Shown: positions 46,601-61,500, numbered from the stretch's first letter. The stretch: DNA of 64,000 nucleotides from Mesaphorura yosii (GCA_009869945.1 WIXG01000003.1:496001-560000), one strand, 5' to 3'. The notes: generated by a model not told the origin, from the letters alone. Numbers and translations are program-made.

Positions 46601-49554
46601 GAGATCGAGATGAATTGGAAAAGTAAGAAAAGAAAGGAAGAGGAAGAAAGTTGAGAGTGCAGTGAGTGTAACAGATTTTATTATTCAACAACGATGATCT
46701 CGGGCTTCTGTCCTGCCGGGAGAAAAGTTGTTCTCTTTTATATTATTGTTATTACAACATAGTATTAACAACCACAAACACAAACTCCTGTTCTGTTCTG
46801 CGCTTGGAGCTCCAAGCAGTGAACAGAACAGAGAAAGTGCAACTTGACAGGAAGAAACGAAAAGTTGTTGGGCGGGCGGCGGTTGAGTAAAAGCAGAAGT
46901 AAAAGATATTGGATGTAATAATACGTTAATGTAAGTAGCTCAACTGAAACCGCCACGAAAGACGAAAGCAAATCAAATCCATTGCCAACTTAAAACTATT
47001 ACACCAGGCACAGGCGCCGTACGACGCACTAAAAATCAAAAGATGAAATAGGAAATAGGAAAGATGCTGAATGAACAGACGCAAGTTCCAAACTCCAAAG
47101 TTTCGAGACTCGTAATTGAGTTTAGTGAAACCACAGCACACAATGCATGCACAAGGCAGAATACGCGAACGTGATTATTATTAGCCAATATTAGCGGCGT
47201 GCCGTGGCGTATTTTGTCTGCCGTTTGCTGGGCCTACCTGCTGAAGTAAGCAATAAGTAACGCCGCCACCGACACCGAAAATCTGTATTATTTTTGCATA
47301 CTTTTTATATTTATAAAGATTGCAAAACTTTTCCTATTTTCCAAGTTTCATTATTATCCTGGGCTCAGGCTCCAAATAAAGGTAAACTTATGCCTAATTT
47401 GGTTGGAGGGAAAAGTTTGATCTTTAACGGACTCGAGTCGGTCTGTGGTCGGTTTCTCGCCTTGCAGAATTTAATCTGCGTGAGTTGCGACGAGACGACT
47501 CACGACTCGTGAGCATGGCATCAGTATCAGTATAAAAGAGAGCAGCAGCATAGCAGTGAAAACGATTATTGCTCGCAGGACACAAACTACAATGAATTAC
47601 GAACACGAACTTGAGTGTGAGAAATGAGAATGAACACAAGACAACAGGCGAAAGCCACGTGTCGTGCCGACGTGTCTGGCATCTGCATCTTTTCTTGCTG
47701 CACTTCTTCATCTTTTCTTTTTTTCGTGATTAATTTCGTTGGCGACGAGACATGAGCGTGGCGGACCACACGGACGGACGCTTCGAGTCGCGCACGTGAA
47801 AGTAATTGAACGAATTATACTCGCATTGCACTTTGAGGAATCTGATAAAATCGATAACTGAGTCAGTCGTATTTGCTATTTGGCGGCCGAGAATGAAATT
47901 GCTGGTAGTCTAGTTTATTTACCAAGATTGAAATCTTGGGTTACTCTCCACACAAGTACAAGCACAGGCTCAAGACACGACAAGATTCGCGTTTACCGGA
48001 TATTGCCTCTTTCGCATTTAGCCAGCGCTACGCCAAACCAGACTGCTGACTATAAGCATGAATTCTCATATTAACTGAATATAAGGAAAGTATCAAATGA
48101 CCATAGACGAAAAGAAGCATCGGCATCGGTACTCGAACAGAATCGCAGCGTGAACGACTTGGATTGAACGAGCCCGTGGTCCTTGCCTTTATTTGCGAAG
48201 GAATAAAACCTAATTCCTGATTCCTACATTATTTACTATTTCGCTAGTCGTTCTCGCTTACCTTGTCTTTATTATCTTCGCTGTACTTGTATTGATCCAA
48301 TTCCATTCTTCGACGGCCCTTTGGACTCTGCATCGCCTGAGCGTGAGACTGTCCCAGCTCAAGCTTACCATCAAGCTCTTCACATGAACTATTAAGAATC
48401 TCTGATGAACCACCACTTGATTTACTGTGACTGCTCCCGCTTGATGTATCACACAGCTGGCCTTTGCTTCGGGATTTCGGAATCGGTTTGGGCGATGAGA
48501 CTGTGAAGGAATCGGTCGAATGCTGCTGCTGAAGTTCAGCCACATTGCGACGTGGTAAAGGTACCGGCTTGGCAGCGGTCGCAGCTGTGGCAGTTGCTGC
48601 TTGTGGTCCTGGAATACTCTTCCCGCTGGACGGCGATTCATTCTTTCCTTGTGCCCGCTCCACGATTTCAGCTTTCGTGAATCCCGGGCTCTTATTGCTA
48701 TTGCTTCCCTCGCTTAAATTCATTACAGACTCGGAAGTCAGTCCCGGAAATACAATTTGCTTGGACAATTCCTCCAGACTGGCTGACCAATTCTTGACTT
48801 TTAACGCTCGCTTGCTGTTACGGCTTGAGTCTGCTCGTTTCATCTTCATGCTCATGCTACCACCATCGAGATTATGTCTGGGTGAAGAAACTTTGAGCGA
48901 AGGCGAGTGCTGGATCCTAAACATGTGTGGCGGAGTCGTAATCGTAGTTGTTTCGGTGTTTGAAGGAAGGAAGGTTGAGGTAGCAGTTGCCTTCAGATCA
49001 TGGTGGTGATGAAGCTCCTGCTGTTGGTGGTGATGGCGGTGCAGAGGAGCGGAGGAAGACGAAAACGACATTTCTTCGTCCTCCGACGACATTTCACCAG
49101 CCGCATCGTTTGAAGATGCCTCATGCGGCCCGGAGGTCGGTGAGGGAATTGTTTGAACGTACGAGGCTGGCACAAAAAAGGGACGATTGTGGTTCGGTCG
49201 AACAACTTTCCACCTGCGGAAAACAAAGGAATAATTTATTAAAAATTTACGCACTTTGTGTGGTGCCTGTTGAAATTTGTCAAATTCTAAATTGTGAATT
49301 CCATGAAAGGCACGGCCTGAGCCTCGGCTTCGCCTCAAATTTCATACATTCACTTTCACTTTGCTCGCAATTGCAGTGTCACACTGAAAAAGAGGCCTTT
49401 TATCTTGAAAATAACAATTTCAACTGGGTGCTTACCAGTGCTGGTTGGTTCTTTGTAAAAGTTTCAATTTTTCATCATGTACTATTGAAATTTTCTTCTC
49501 TTTATACTCGTACGAGTAGTCATAAAGAACTTGAAGTGTTTCCGATTCCATCAT
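34672..49554 (-). CDS. ARHGAP12/15/27: Rho GTPase-activating protein, SH3-WW-PH-RhoGAP, 14 exons
   Basis: Exons: 49554-49436, 49213-48262, 43075-42200, 38686-38576, 38488-38274, 37849-37597, 37306-37115, 37043-36929, 36790-36665, 36283-36164, 36030-35933, 35840-35744, 35178-35014, 34790-34672; 1185 residues. The SH3 domain is at 2-62 (VLYDYSYEY; split by intron 1 before WWKVVRPNHNRPFFVPASYV). A WW domain (NWAEYCTAEGRHYYYNHVSG, ending SWKPP) is near 456-484. A second lies at ~650 (WFSSQDPQGKIYYYEENS). The PH domain starts at ~783 (KEGLLSRTRITENGKK) and the RhoGAP domain has the arginine finger DGIYRASGN (Arg1031). The order SH3, WW, WW, PH, GAP is that of ARHGAP9/12/15/27. These proteins switch off Rac or Cdc42 near junctions and endosomes. 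Long Ser-rich linkers are encoded in exons 2-3. Which paralog cannot be said. Confidence 0.93.
36838..36852 (-). other. Possible 15-base micro-exon of the RhoGAP gene
   Basis: Between exons 37043-36929 and 36790-36665 a 15-base stretch is bounded by an AG acceptor and a consensus GC donor (ttag|gcaagt). It would add five residues in frame (DLRQL). The intron after it would be only 47 bases. Direct joining without it also keeps frame. Confidence 0.3.
38687..39398. other. RhoGAP intron between alternative first exon and WW exon
   Basis: Intron sequence with a TCA trinucleotide run at its left boundary with the exon (39352-39378). No further exon seen. Confidence 0.4.
39352..39378. repeat. TCA trinucleotide microsatellite
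   Basis: About eight TCA units with one interruption, just past the donor of the alternative first exon, in its intron. Confidence 0.7.
39399..40916 (-). CDS. Alternative first coding exon of the RhoGAP gene (506 codons)
   Basis: An open frame of 511 codons starts at ATG 40916 and runs into a TGA, but a gag|gttagt donor at 39398 lets it end in phase 0 after 506 codons. The next downstream exon, 38686 (WFSSQDPQGK), starts in phase 0, so joining gives a 1042-residue protein with WW, PH and RhoGAP but no SH3. An in-frame TGA four codons upstream of the ATG and no in-frame acceptor argue against internal use in the long form. The encoded region is disordered: it has a Pro-rich stretch (LPLPLPFHLPVPPPLPNP), acidic DDDYENIYVGDEDD, and one helix-like segment near SISPEAAKLLREI. 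A separate intronic gene is the alternative. Confidence 0.6.
40917..42199. other. RhoGAP intron upstream of the alternative first exon
   Basis: If the exon at 39399-40916 is a true first exon, its promoter lies here. No TATA box stands out. Open frames are short. Confidence 0.35.
43076..48261. other. Long RhoGAP intron 2
   Basis: 5.2 kb between the Ser-rich linker exon and the first WW exon. AT-rich, with short GGCAAT repeats near 44780-44800 and TATAAAAG words at 47531-47538 and near 44047 that could belong to unannotated promoters. No coding exon supported. Confidence 0.4.
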
Positions 49555-52500
49555 TCCAGCACCACGTGAGAGCCAAAGCCCAAAAAGTAATAATGTGTGC
49601 TCGCTCGGCCGTCTGAAGTTGAAGCCCAGAAAAGCGACGTTTTAATGGTTCAAAAAGTTGTGAAAGTAGCTGCAAGGGTAATAAAAGTTCACTTGAGAGA
49701 ATAGACGCCTTTCTCGGAACTTTCTATTATTAGTTGTCCTTCAGTCGTCGAGTCATCGCTCGCTTGATTTAATGCTGCTTCAGTTGCTGTCGTTATCTTC
49801 TTTACAGTAGCGGCGGGGTAGTGGCATAATTTACATTTCAGACCAGCCGCTCAGGTCGGGGGCGACCGTGCTTCATCGGGTGAATGGCAGAGGGAATCTG
49901 AAAGTGATAAAAGGAGAGATTTGAGAAGTTTGTTTTGAAAAAGTCAGCTTCGGCAATTTCTCTTGATTATCAATTAATTATTCTCTTAAATAATAACTTG
50001 TCAACCTTCAGGTTTGTTGCCTATTGCATCATTATACAGCTTGCTGTATTCATTAAGCATTGCTTTCATTCATGCAGAAAATAAGTTCGAATTCTCATCT
50101 GCCTTAGCTTGCGAGGTGGAAATTGAAAGTTATTTCGCCATTTCTCAATATGAGCGAATCTCTTTGATAAATTCACTTCAAAGACAAAGCAAAGCATGGG
50201 TATGGATAATGGTCATCATCGTCGTCGTTAGTTTGTCAATTTGCTTGTTTAGAATAGAGTCAGGCCAGGTGTCTCAATTTCAAAGCAAAGTTATCAGCAC
50301 GCCGAGGCAGGCACGAGATCAAAACCCGTCCGGAAAACGGCCACAACGAATAAATGCAAAAGTATAGCGAAAACGGAACCATAACGAGACGCCAGCGCCA
50401 ACGCTAAGACAACATTAAAGCAATGCATTTAATCATTTCAGCTTTCACCCGGTGAACCTCCCCCCACTAACTTTTGACATTTGCCCATCCTTTCGTAATG
50501 TCGTAATTTCCTCGAGAATTTACTCAGATAACTGGCTGCTGAGTTGAGTCCTGATTCTATTATAAATTCCAACTCGACTCGACATGGAATAGAATGAAAT
50601 ACAAATCGTGCCCTGTCAAAAAATGAATTCCTTAATTTCGTTTCGTATTAGTATCAGTATTTTCAGTATCGTGCACGATCAAATATTGCGATACACTTGA
50701 CAAATTGCCAAATGCAAGAAAAATGAGGCTGTGAGCACCAGCTTGTTACGATACGAATTTTACGAAGTACGAGAAAGGATGATAAATGAAGAAGGCACGG
50801 GCACGGGAAGAAAGGAGAAGAAGGATTGAGTGCAGACGAAATAATATTAATATTACGAGTTACGACCACGGCATGGTAGAGCATAGCAAACATTTAAATT
50901 GAGATCAAGATCAGTTTCAACTCTGGCTGAGATCTGAATAACATTAATAATCATCTCATCGTCTTGGTCTTCATCATCTAGTCAAGCCAGGCTGCCAGGC
51001 AGTCTGGTATTGATTTCGATTTCTCGCTGCATGGCAATGGTGCTCTTCAGGAAGCAAGTCCATTTCAAGATTTCAGCCTTTCACTTTCTCCCTTCCGCTT
51101 CCCGCTCCCTTCCTGTCGGTCCATTTTGCTAAATACTAAATCTCTCAAGAAAATCCTTCTCGAACCGCGAGCCAGGAGCGTTTTGCAAAATGTTAAGGCA
51201 AGTCAGTCGTTCAGTCGAATTATTGAATAAGAGGTTCTACAAGATTTATAAGCTGGTCACTTTCTACTGCTGTGTTCAATTGTGCTTCCCTTTGCCGTTC
51301 AATTAAGCATTCACATAAGCCGCTCAAGAACCGCTCAGCCCCTTAGTTTAATGCAGACGCAGGCGTTCAAATATGAGTGAATACATAAATAATCATTTCC
51401 CTCATCTACTCAGCTTAAGTCTGCGTCTGGTGTTTAGGAAAATCATGAAAAATGCATGTAACTTAATACGGACAAGACAGACGACGAATTGAGGCCCAGC
51501 CCAGCCTGAATTCTAGTGTCTTGCCCCATGTTCACCGTGCACACGTATGACGTATTTGATTAGATTATGCCGACAATATTAAAATGATAAAATCGCTGCT
51601 GTCTCGGAATAGCCGAACGCCGAAGTCGGTGTTGGGACAGATGTGCCCTGTCTGCTGTCTTGTATAATGTTACCTTGCGCGCATGCTTTTAAGAAGCTCT
51701 TCGGGACATAAATATCGAACAATTTTTCGATTCATGAATCTTCACGTGTTGGTGTGCCTCATGTAAAAGCCTTTAGAAGTCGAATTTCTACGCAGCGCAG
51801 CGCCCTGCTTTCGCTTTACGCAGCCTTAGCCTGGCAGTCTAGTCGTAGTCGTCGAGTTTTGGAAATATATCTTCATAAAATGGCTGCTGGCAATTTTATG
51901 CAGATGCGAAAATGTTAAAAGCAAAAACACCTTCTTAACTTCATCATTCATCTGCTACGCCATGCTTTACATTACTTAGGTTTCACATGGTTAGCTCTTT
52001 AGATGCTCGAGATAAGCTTTAACTTGGCAGCGTAAACGATTGCTTTAAAACCGAAACATGAGATAAATGGATTTATGCCACACCGGCCGAGCCGAAATTA
52101 TTTCAGCAAACGTCTGGTCGGTCGGTCGTGTTGCAGTAAACAAGCAGGCAGGCAGGACAAGACACGAAACACGATTATTGATGTCGACCATAAAATGAAG
52201 GCAGAAGCCATTCATTCAACCCATCCGAGAAATGGGTTTAAAATTTATACCGATCCAAGATATCAGATCGCATTTTGTATCTAGTGCTCATACATCATGC
52301 TTCTGTACTCTTCCATCCAATTTATGACCAAATGCCTCCCTGTGCTTGCTCCGCCAAAGCCAACGCAATGCTGGCCAATCTCAATAAAATCTCCTGATCA
52401 GGCTCCTGGCTCTAAACTAACCGGCACTGGCACAGTTTGACTTGCGGCTTCGGGTTGGTTGGGACTATAAAACTTATTCATTTTTAACCATGCGCCAAAG

Positions 52501-55500
52501 GCACTTTACAGCCACTGCCACGGCACAGTCAAACCCACAACATACATAAATCTTAAAATTGTATCTATGATTCGTATTCGTACTACCTGCAGGCTACTGC
52601 GGCTGCAGCTCGCACTGCATGTGCACTCGCAACAGCAAATCGCAATGGGCAATAACTTCGATGAAGTATTCTTATGCGTCCGTCTACATTTTACGAATTT
52701 TTCAAATAACTTTGCTATTCACTCTCATTTTATGCGTTCCGCTACTCACCAAGGACCCGATCCACTTCACTTTTCCTGGATTATCGTACACGCACGGGAT
52801 AACGGCTGATTTGATTGATTGACAATTCATGGCTCGTAGTTGGCAATGGCACTGGCACTAAATCCACACTAGAAGCTCGTATTCTATATTCTATCCGTAT
52901 CCGCATGTTTGTGCCTATTTTATTTCAGTATTCATTATTGTCTCTTGCCAATCCGACTGAATCGACAAGCCAAGCCACAAGCACAAAGGCCGTGTAATGT
53001 GAATGCTGTGGCTGTGTGCCGGGCCATAGCTCGATTAAAACTGCCTTGCAACTGCTGTTATTCTTTTGAATCATTAAAGCTTTCAGGAGACTGTGAAATC
53101 GCATTCGCATGGTGGCTTGGTTGATAAATAGCGTAGGCAATGGCATTGTTTTAATAAAAGAACCGAAAAATAACCCCTCTGGTCATTCTATTCATTCATT
53201 TACTGCAAATGCTCAGAGACTAAACAACTAAACACTAAACACCAGAGACAGGTAGTCGGATATTATGTAAATGAGTTTATTCTGAAAATAAGCATGACAA
53301 CCGCTATTCGCTGTTCGCTCCTGTACCGTCAGGAAGGAACGGACATGGTACTTTATACAATGGCAGGACGGCAGGCAGGCAGGTAGCACAATGTACGAGA
53401 GAATCGCCTATCAGTTAATTGAGATCCTTAAGACAACATAAAGATAATTAACAGAACGTTACATTTTTTCCTGCTGTGAGAACTGTGATCCCGTCCAAGA
53501 CAAGCCATTTAGAAAACTGGCTGACAGCGACAACTTACCAAGTGCCAACAACTGTACACCGAATACACTTGTACTTCTGTACTTGACTCATTCTTAGTTT
53601 TCTCAGACACGACATGTGTTGAATGCACCCGTTTACCATATTTGCTGTTTGCATTGTTACTCTGCTACTGTTTGTTTGCAATTGCATAGACCCATTTCCG
53701 GGAAACAACATTTGTCGGCTTTGGCTACGGCTTGGGTTCGATTTTTTACACTTTACACTTACAATGAATGATCTATAAACACAGTTCGTCGTGGGTCTTT
53801 GGTACAATTTGCATTTTGTATGTGGTTCATTTTATTACTTTCAACTGACAAACACAAATGTGGGTTGCATCGTATGGGGCACACGCCACTACTGCCACAG
53901 GTCACAAGGCTCAAATGTTAAAAGCAGGAGTTCGAATTCGTCTGATTTACGATTTATGTTAAATAGCGAACAGTTTGGTCATGATCACTGATCATTTCAT
54001 TCTCCAGTTTACTTAATGACTAAGAGTTCAATACACTTTACTCATGTTGGCTTAAACTGACCACAACGCAATGCAACGCAAGACAAGGCAATATGGATTG
54101 AGTAACCACAGAATCAATTACTCACCACACCACTAATTACACTACACACGACAATCGAATCGGTCTAACCTCTAAGCCACAACACCAAGCCAGGCTTAGG
54201 CTGTCAAGAATAATCTTGCGTATGCTTGCAAGGCAAATATGCAGTATCTTTGAGTTTAAGCACTTAATTGACTGAGCTATCAACATCAACTACGGCTACG
54301 CGGTATTTCGACTTAAAGCTGGATTAAACTGACGACCATTTAAGTATTAGCATCATCAGAACAAGGCCATAGACTAGACTGCAAGACTACGCCTGGATGG
54401 TACCTTAATGACTTGGACGGATATCGCTCTCATCACCGACACGGGCATGGATAAGACAGCATAATGCACGCATGCTTATGAATTAAAAACAAGAACTTTG
54501 CATATGAATGATATTAAGCAGCTCCCCAACATTAGACGTACGCAGGCAAGTGACTAATACTACACGTTAAATGGGATTATGCTTGAATAGTTTAGACCGT
54601 TGTCATCAAGAATGAAAACTCGTAGCTAATCTCGGTCTAGCCCTGTTCTACAACGACATAACGTACGTTATTCCTGTTCCTGTACATTGTTTATTAAATA
54701 AATCATCGATGAAGATCAGCCAGGAATTCCAAGAACAGAACACAGACAAGCTGCAGAGGAACTAGAGATTAGACAGACGGACCCAACCAAGAGACTAATG
54801 TACTGAAAATGATCCACTTTCTTTCGCCATTCGTTCAGATGCGAACGGGAAATGAATCATTGCGGCTCGGTACTTGGCTAGACTCTTTCGTTGCAACATA
54901 AGAAGCCCATTTCGTCGATCTATTCGAAATCGAAATCCTAGTTTGATGGATTGACTAATCGAATTGCAATGGCAGAAGCAGGATGGATCAAGATTTATTT
55001 CTGGGAAGTTGACCACCGGCGATTTAATTAAATTTATAACAAGACAAGGATACGAAAGAATAGGCACACTTTCTTACATGACTGGAAAACAGGAACGGAT
55101 ATCTGCGCAATGCGGAAGGTCAGTCTTCTTCGTGAAGACAATGCGCATTCAATTAATGAAGCATGAAGTTGACTTCTAATTTCAAGATTCAGCCCACCTC
55201 TTCAATGACACTGATAATCTGCTCGCTAGCTGATAATCAAGAATCTAGTTCTATCAATCAGGTTCACCGTCATTGTCTAATTTCTTTTCTCGTTCCATTA
55301 TAAACGCGCCACCAAGCACCATGAAACAATCACAATCTGATTGGTTTCTGTGATTTATCGGATATAGAATTTAATCAACGGCACTCTTGGCTTGACTGTC
55401 AGTTGTCAGCTCCACATGTCACAGTTCACAATGTATCACTGAATAAGTTCACGCGACTGTCTCTGCCCGGAATGATCACTGATCTGATCACCTTCAGCGT

Positions 55501-58500
55501 TTTTCTTGAGCCAAGAATCCTCTCTTCCCACCTCCGTCCACCAATTGTCTGCTGGGTCACAGCCACCAGTCACACAATAATTAACATTTCATGCTGAATT
55601 ACAATAGTTTAAAGTGTAAATAAATAAATTGGCCAATTTTCACGGTGTTCGCACCTGCTGATCAAGATTGAAAACTGCATGTACGAATCTTGAACCTTAA
55701 GAACGAATTTGTGGGCGAATTAATTATTAGACCGTTGCGTTTACGAAGCAGAGGAATGAAGAATTAACTAATTACGTAATTATACACCTTTAGCAGCCCA
55801 GACGAGACGAGACGATGGTCCATTGTATGTATAACCCCATTCACTCTCACGAACCAACGAATCACATCATCGCGATCGTACATTGTCAAAAGCAAATACA
55901 AATATCAATAACAATTTCGCACTCATGATGATGACACACCAGTTCACTACTGTTATCTTGCACTTGTAATGTACGCAGGCTGAAAATGAATGCGAAATAA
56001 CTACAGTAAAACTAAAATGATAAAAATATCAATACGAATACGCTGTTGCTGGCTTTGCACATTCCACCACCAGGCCAAAGAGTACACTTTTTGTTATTGT
56101 AGCCGCTCCCCATTCATTCAGCACACAGATTCATTCAGCCTGCTCTTGTGTACAAATTCAAAAGTAGCACCAGAGTGCAACACTGGCTGCAGCTGCATGA
56201 GAAGCGTGTGCTTACAGGCGCTTCAGGTGGCATGAACAAAGTACTGAAATTACCAGTTTCATATTTTACTAAATGTGGGCAGCTTTTCCAGAACTTTGCT
56301 GAACAATTTCTAAAATTTACGCGTGCCTGGCTAGGTCCATGTTAATGCCAATTTTGGATGTGAAAAAGTGGAGCAAGTATTGGGTAATCGAGGGCTGGAT
56401 TTTTTTCATCTGAAAGCTATCGCTGATCGCCTTTTTCACACGCCATTTGCCGATGCAATCAGCCCGTGCATTGTTTCAGGTTTCTAGCACGTCGATCTGA
56501 CAGATAATTCATTACTTTACTCATGGAAAACACAACCTGCCAAGCTAATTGCAATGGTCAATCGTCTGCCGATACTTAACGTAACTGCAAAATATTTGCA
56601 TTGCACAATTACGCATATTGCTTTCCATCTCTTCTTTGTCTTCGCTCTCTCTCGCTACTGGCTTTGACTGGGGCGGTCGAGGTTTTTCCCAGTCTTAATT
56701 GAATTTTGGATGCGACACCTCGGTTTGTCAAGCGCTCTAGGTCCCGTCGTAGAGTGTAGCCGACTCGAGTCGTTGTCGTGCAACGCAACGGTAAAATCCA
56801 GAAACGCTTTTTATGTCACGAGGCTGGAGCTGGGCGAGACGGGAAATAATTAATGAAATGAAAATGCGTGGCAGTGGCAATGGCAAGGCATATGAATCAA
56901 TACAGCAAATAATAGTTACAAGGACGAGACGCGAATCGCGAAAAGCATTTCTCCAACTTGAAACAGTAGCGATGCAAGAGCAAAAGTTGCCAGAGACCCG
57001 GTGCTTTATTGACAGTAATAAATTAATTCGCCGTCGCAAAGTTGAAGAATTAACGCACTGTATCAATACTCAATAATTTATAAAGCTTTTGTTTCATTCT
57101 CCGACCGAAAATTAGAACTACCAACCGCAGCAGCAGCGGAGGAGAAGTTTCAATCTGTTAAGAAGATGAAGCATAAATCATGGATGGAGTCGCAAAATGT
57201 CTCAAGATTCAACTCACCACAGCCGCAGCCTGAAACCTGAAGAAAAAATGATGGCATCACAGAGACACCATCGCGTTGCCAGTATTAATCTGAATCTCGT
57301 TCCGGGCAGGCAGCGACAGACAAACCAGAACGCAATTTCACTTCCAAGCCAAGCACATTCTATTTATTTATGCGTAGGTAAACAAATTCGTGTTATTTCA
57401 GCAATTTCGGCGTCCCAGCCGAGTGTTGTGAGGAAATTAAGCGTGTTTGACTAATGTGTCGTGAAATGGTGCGAATAAGTGAGTGGGAAGTTCGGCATAT
57501 TTCTGTTCGGGATGGTCGTGGCTTGGTGTGATGAGGTGTGAGGAACAGTATTTCTCAGCGTTCGAGTTCTAGCTCTGAGAATGCGAAGAAATATAACTAA
57601 TTAGTGTAATTAATAAGAGAAGGCAGAGAAAGGCAAGGCAAGAAAGTGTGAAGACATCTCAGCCTCAGCCACAGACACAGCATGAGAAGAAGTTTAAATT
57701 CTTGCTTCGTTGCCCGTCGTCGTCGCCTTATCACATCACATTATATTAATAATGCAGAATGCAGGCCAGGCGTAGTCAGGCAGAGCTACACAGTAAATTG
57801 TATTAGTCACTCGCGTTACAGTCTCGAGTTGATAATTTGTTGTGCTCCAGCAAGATAATAATAATGCTAATAATAATGGGTCCTGACAGGCGAGATTAAT
57901 TGTTCCACAATTAAGCATAAAGTACAAAGCAGTCGGGCAGGCAGGCAGGAAGAAAGTGCACCATAAATGCTAACCGCATATTCCAAGTTCACAGTTCTCG
58001 TTCACTCTCAACACACTCGTACTCTGTTTCTCCATTGCAATTTGCCAACTCAACCAAGCCAAAGCCAAGACCAAGCAATTATCACAATGCTGAGGCTAAT
58101 TATTAGCCAATTGCCATTTTAATTACATTCGCAGAATATTTAAAGCGAACAAACCTGGCAGCTTGCAATTTTTCGTTTGCATTCCGCGTGAAAGGTTTCT
58201 TTCACCAATGCAGGCTTATATTCACTAATTCCTGTAGATTTTCTTTGCAGATAGTCTCCAGCGTCCGCGTCATGCAGCTGGCCGCCTTTCATAGCTTTCA
58301 TTGTTCTTTCTCTGACAGATTCATACTCGACAGTCCGGCCGAGACCACAAACCGGCCTGGCCAGCCCTTTCCCCACGGTACGTTTCCACAAATACCACGT
58401 CAACGGGGTCCACGCCACGCTCTGGTCCACGTCTCATCAGGTCCACATGTGATGAAAGTGGAAATGGAAATAGAGTAATGGATTTTCTTTGAGTTGAGTG

Positions 58501-61500
58501 AAATGAAAAATTGTTCCGCAGGTCTCTCGTCTTTCAGGAGGGCTTGTCGGTGGGGCCCTCGGCCACTTTCTTCAACCAACTTTGCCACTTCTTGGACGTT
58601 AATTATTTTCCTTCGTTATACTTTACTTTACTTTGCAGATCCGGACGCGGGACTCTGCAGCTCTGCACACAGACTCCAGACTCATTCACACTTCGCGTCG
58701 CGCTTTCATTTTATTACGGCCTGCCTCTGCCTGCTCTGAAATGCCTTGAATGGTGAGAAAACAATATCGATATCACTTCACTGTAGCCGTGTGGTGTGAG
58801 TCTACTCTGAAAAATAATCGTTTTTTAACTTGCGCTTACGCTTTCTCCATAGCTTTCGCTTGCTTTCTCTTGTTTGGCCTGGACTTCGTGCGTAAATGCT
58901 GTCACAGGTGAAAAATCTTTTCTCGCCGGACTTTTCATCAGTCATTTAATGGACAAAGGAGAGAAATTCCTGAATCGGCTCGGCTCTCAAGCGCGCAGCT
59001 GGAGGGAACCGGAGCCCAGTCTGGGATAACGTCATGCGTCATGCCATGTCAAGACAAAAGTGGTCGAGTGCAGGCGTGAAGAAATGAAATTCTTTCTTAT
59101 CGCTATCGCTTATCGGCTATCACTTCTTCTGCCTTCTTGTGCGTTGCGTGTGTGGAGAATTTCAGGGTAGTGGAAGCCTGAAACACATGCCATAAATTCC
59201 AAAATTCTTCAAGCTCAAATGTTCAGAAGCCAAATGCCAATTACATTCTAAAGTCGAAGATCAAAGCTGACGCTGATTTGATTTCATTAAAGGTGATGTG
59301 CAATTATCAAGCGAGAACAAGAACAAAGGGCCAGCATTTTGAAGGGGCGTTTCCGCATGGCTCGCTTGCAGGCAGGAAGGCAGACAGGTCGACAGGTGGT
59401 TTATTGAAAATGTCACGTCGAAGCTTTGAGATTCACGGCTGAGCGGCAATCCGATCGTTTTGTCCGTTGCAGTCTGCAGTGTGGTGCGAATTGCGAATAA
59501 GATTGCGTTTCGCTGTTGCAACGTACAACTCGATTTCAACTGAACGAAGTTTTCCAGTACTTTCACTTTGAGTACGGACAATTATAAAGATTGAGTTCCT
59601 GTGCAGCGATGTGCAGTCAGTAAATCTCTGGGCTGGTGCGTCTCAAATCTCAAATGGCGCAAAAGAAAGCCGGAGGGCGCTTGCACCGAATTTCTCCAAT
59701 AAAATTTGACTCTAAAATATATACAACTGTAACAAATGTCTTTCTCTGCCTGCCTGACAGCCTGCTTGTAACTGTTTCTTTCCTTTTCGCAGCCTTGTGT
59801 CTTGTGCACTGGAATATTTCCTTTTGAATTGAATTGAATTTACTATTCAAAAGCCATACTCAACTCCCAGCACTAAAGTGGTATAAAGTACACGTTCAGT
59901 AAAGTAAATATTAGACTAAACTCTAAACCAGTCCTCAGTGAGGCAGGGTGAAGAGAGAAAGATTCATTGGAAATATATTTTTATATCAATCTTTCTTACT
60001 CTCAGCTTGCCGCCGCGCCGCGTCGTTGCTCTTCTTGAAATTGATTTGATTGGGAAATGTAAAACTCTGGCTTGGCTTTCTTTTCCTTTAGACTTTTTTC
60101 GTCAGTCACTCAGTCAAGCCGCCAGGAGAACCAGAAGACTTCGACTTAAGAGTAGCGAGTACTGAATATTAAGCCGGGCATAAGCATAAGCGCAGAGATA
60201 ATATGTCGCAGTCCCAGTACGCGTACGGGTTGGTGAAAGTGTGCAACGAAGAACCACCACCACAACTACGACTAGGACTACTTTCACTTTACATGTACTT
60301 TGCACGTACGCGTACTCGCGCTGGAATTTGGAACCACGGCCACTTAACTAAAACGAAAGGGGAAAGCGCATGGAAAGCAATACGTGGAGAGCCAAGCCAG
60401 CCCGGTTTAAAATAAAGTGAGTGAATTTGAGACAGAGTCCCATCAGGTTGAATCTGACCATTACTCAGTAAACACCGCGACCGCGAGCGAGCTACCACGC
60501 GTCCGTGAAATGTCAGCCTGAGCCCAATTCATCATTCTCCGAAACCGAAACTCAAAACAAACTTAACGCAACTCAACTCACTTTAGTTCCCATTGCGAAT
60601 TTATCACTACAATTTGCGACAGTTTCAGTCGTCCGCAAGTCCAGAACAGCCCATTTCATTCTAGGAACTCAGAACACACGCATCCGGGTTTGGTTAAGTT
60701 TAGTTTCGGTGCGGTACGTGAAAGTGACAAATATCAAATCTGTCATAACAAAACGTCAGGGCGCGAACGTGGTGAGCCTTGCGCGTGCAAAAGCAAAGTA
60801 CAAACGTGTGAAGTGTGAAAATGGACTCATTAACCGATCAAACGATCGAAGCGACGCAATTCCTGTAGCACGGTCGTGGTGAATGTGTCTGACACTTAGC
60901 ACACATCACACGCGCCGCGCAACCAGTGTAGGCACGGAAGTGGAAGTGAGTGACAAAATAATTCTATTAAAATCTATTTTATAGCGATAGTACACAAGCG
61001 CAGTGTATGCGTCGTGCGAGCAAAAACAAACGAAAACACACACACAAAAGCGCATAGATTCTATTTTAGTTAGGCTGAGCCCTGAAAATTGTCAAACAGT
61101 AAAGTAAAGTACGGTATAAAGCATAAAGCATAAAACTGGTGGAGTATAAAAGAGTAATTAGATTAACAGTTCCGTTTCGTTTCACGACACGATCGTGTAC
61201 TGCATTGCCCGGCTGCGAGTCGTGGCAATGAGAATTTTCCAAAAATAGCAATAGCAAGATAGGCCTGCAAATAATGCATGCGTGCTTGCCCGCAGTGACG
61301 GTGAAGGTTTGATCGTGACCCGCAAATGGCAAATCGTGTGTGATACGATCAACGTACGTGTGATTTTAATTGCCAAATGTACGGTGCACTGAAAGGTTGC
61401 CAAATCCGCAAAATACTAGCAAATTAGTGCAGATGCGGATTCGTGATAGTTTCGTGGCTGACCGTATTTACGTGTACTTTCCTTGAAACTCGATGTGCTT

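Noticed and set aside
44047-47538. TATAAAAG words in RhoGAP intron 2
   Set aside because: No open frame or splice structure follows either one, so a promoter cannot be claimed.
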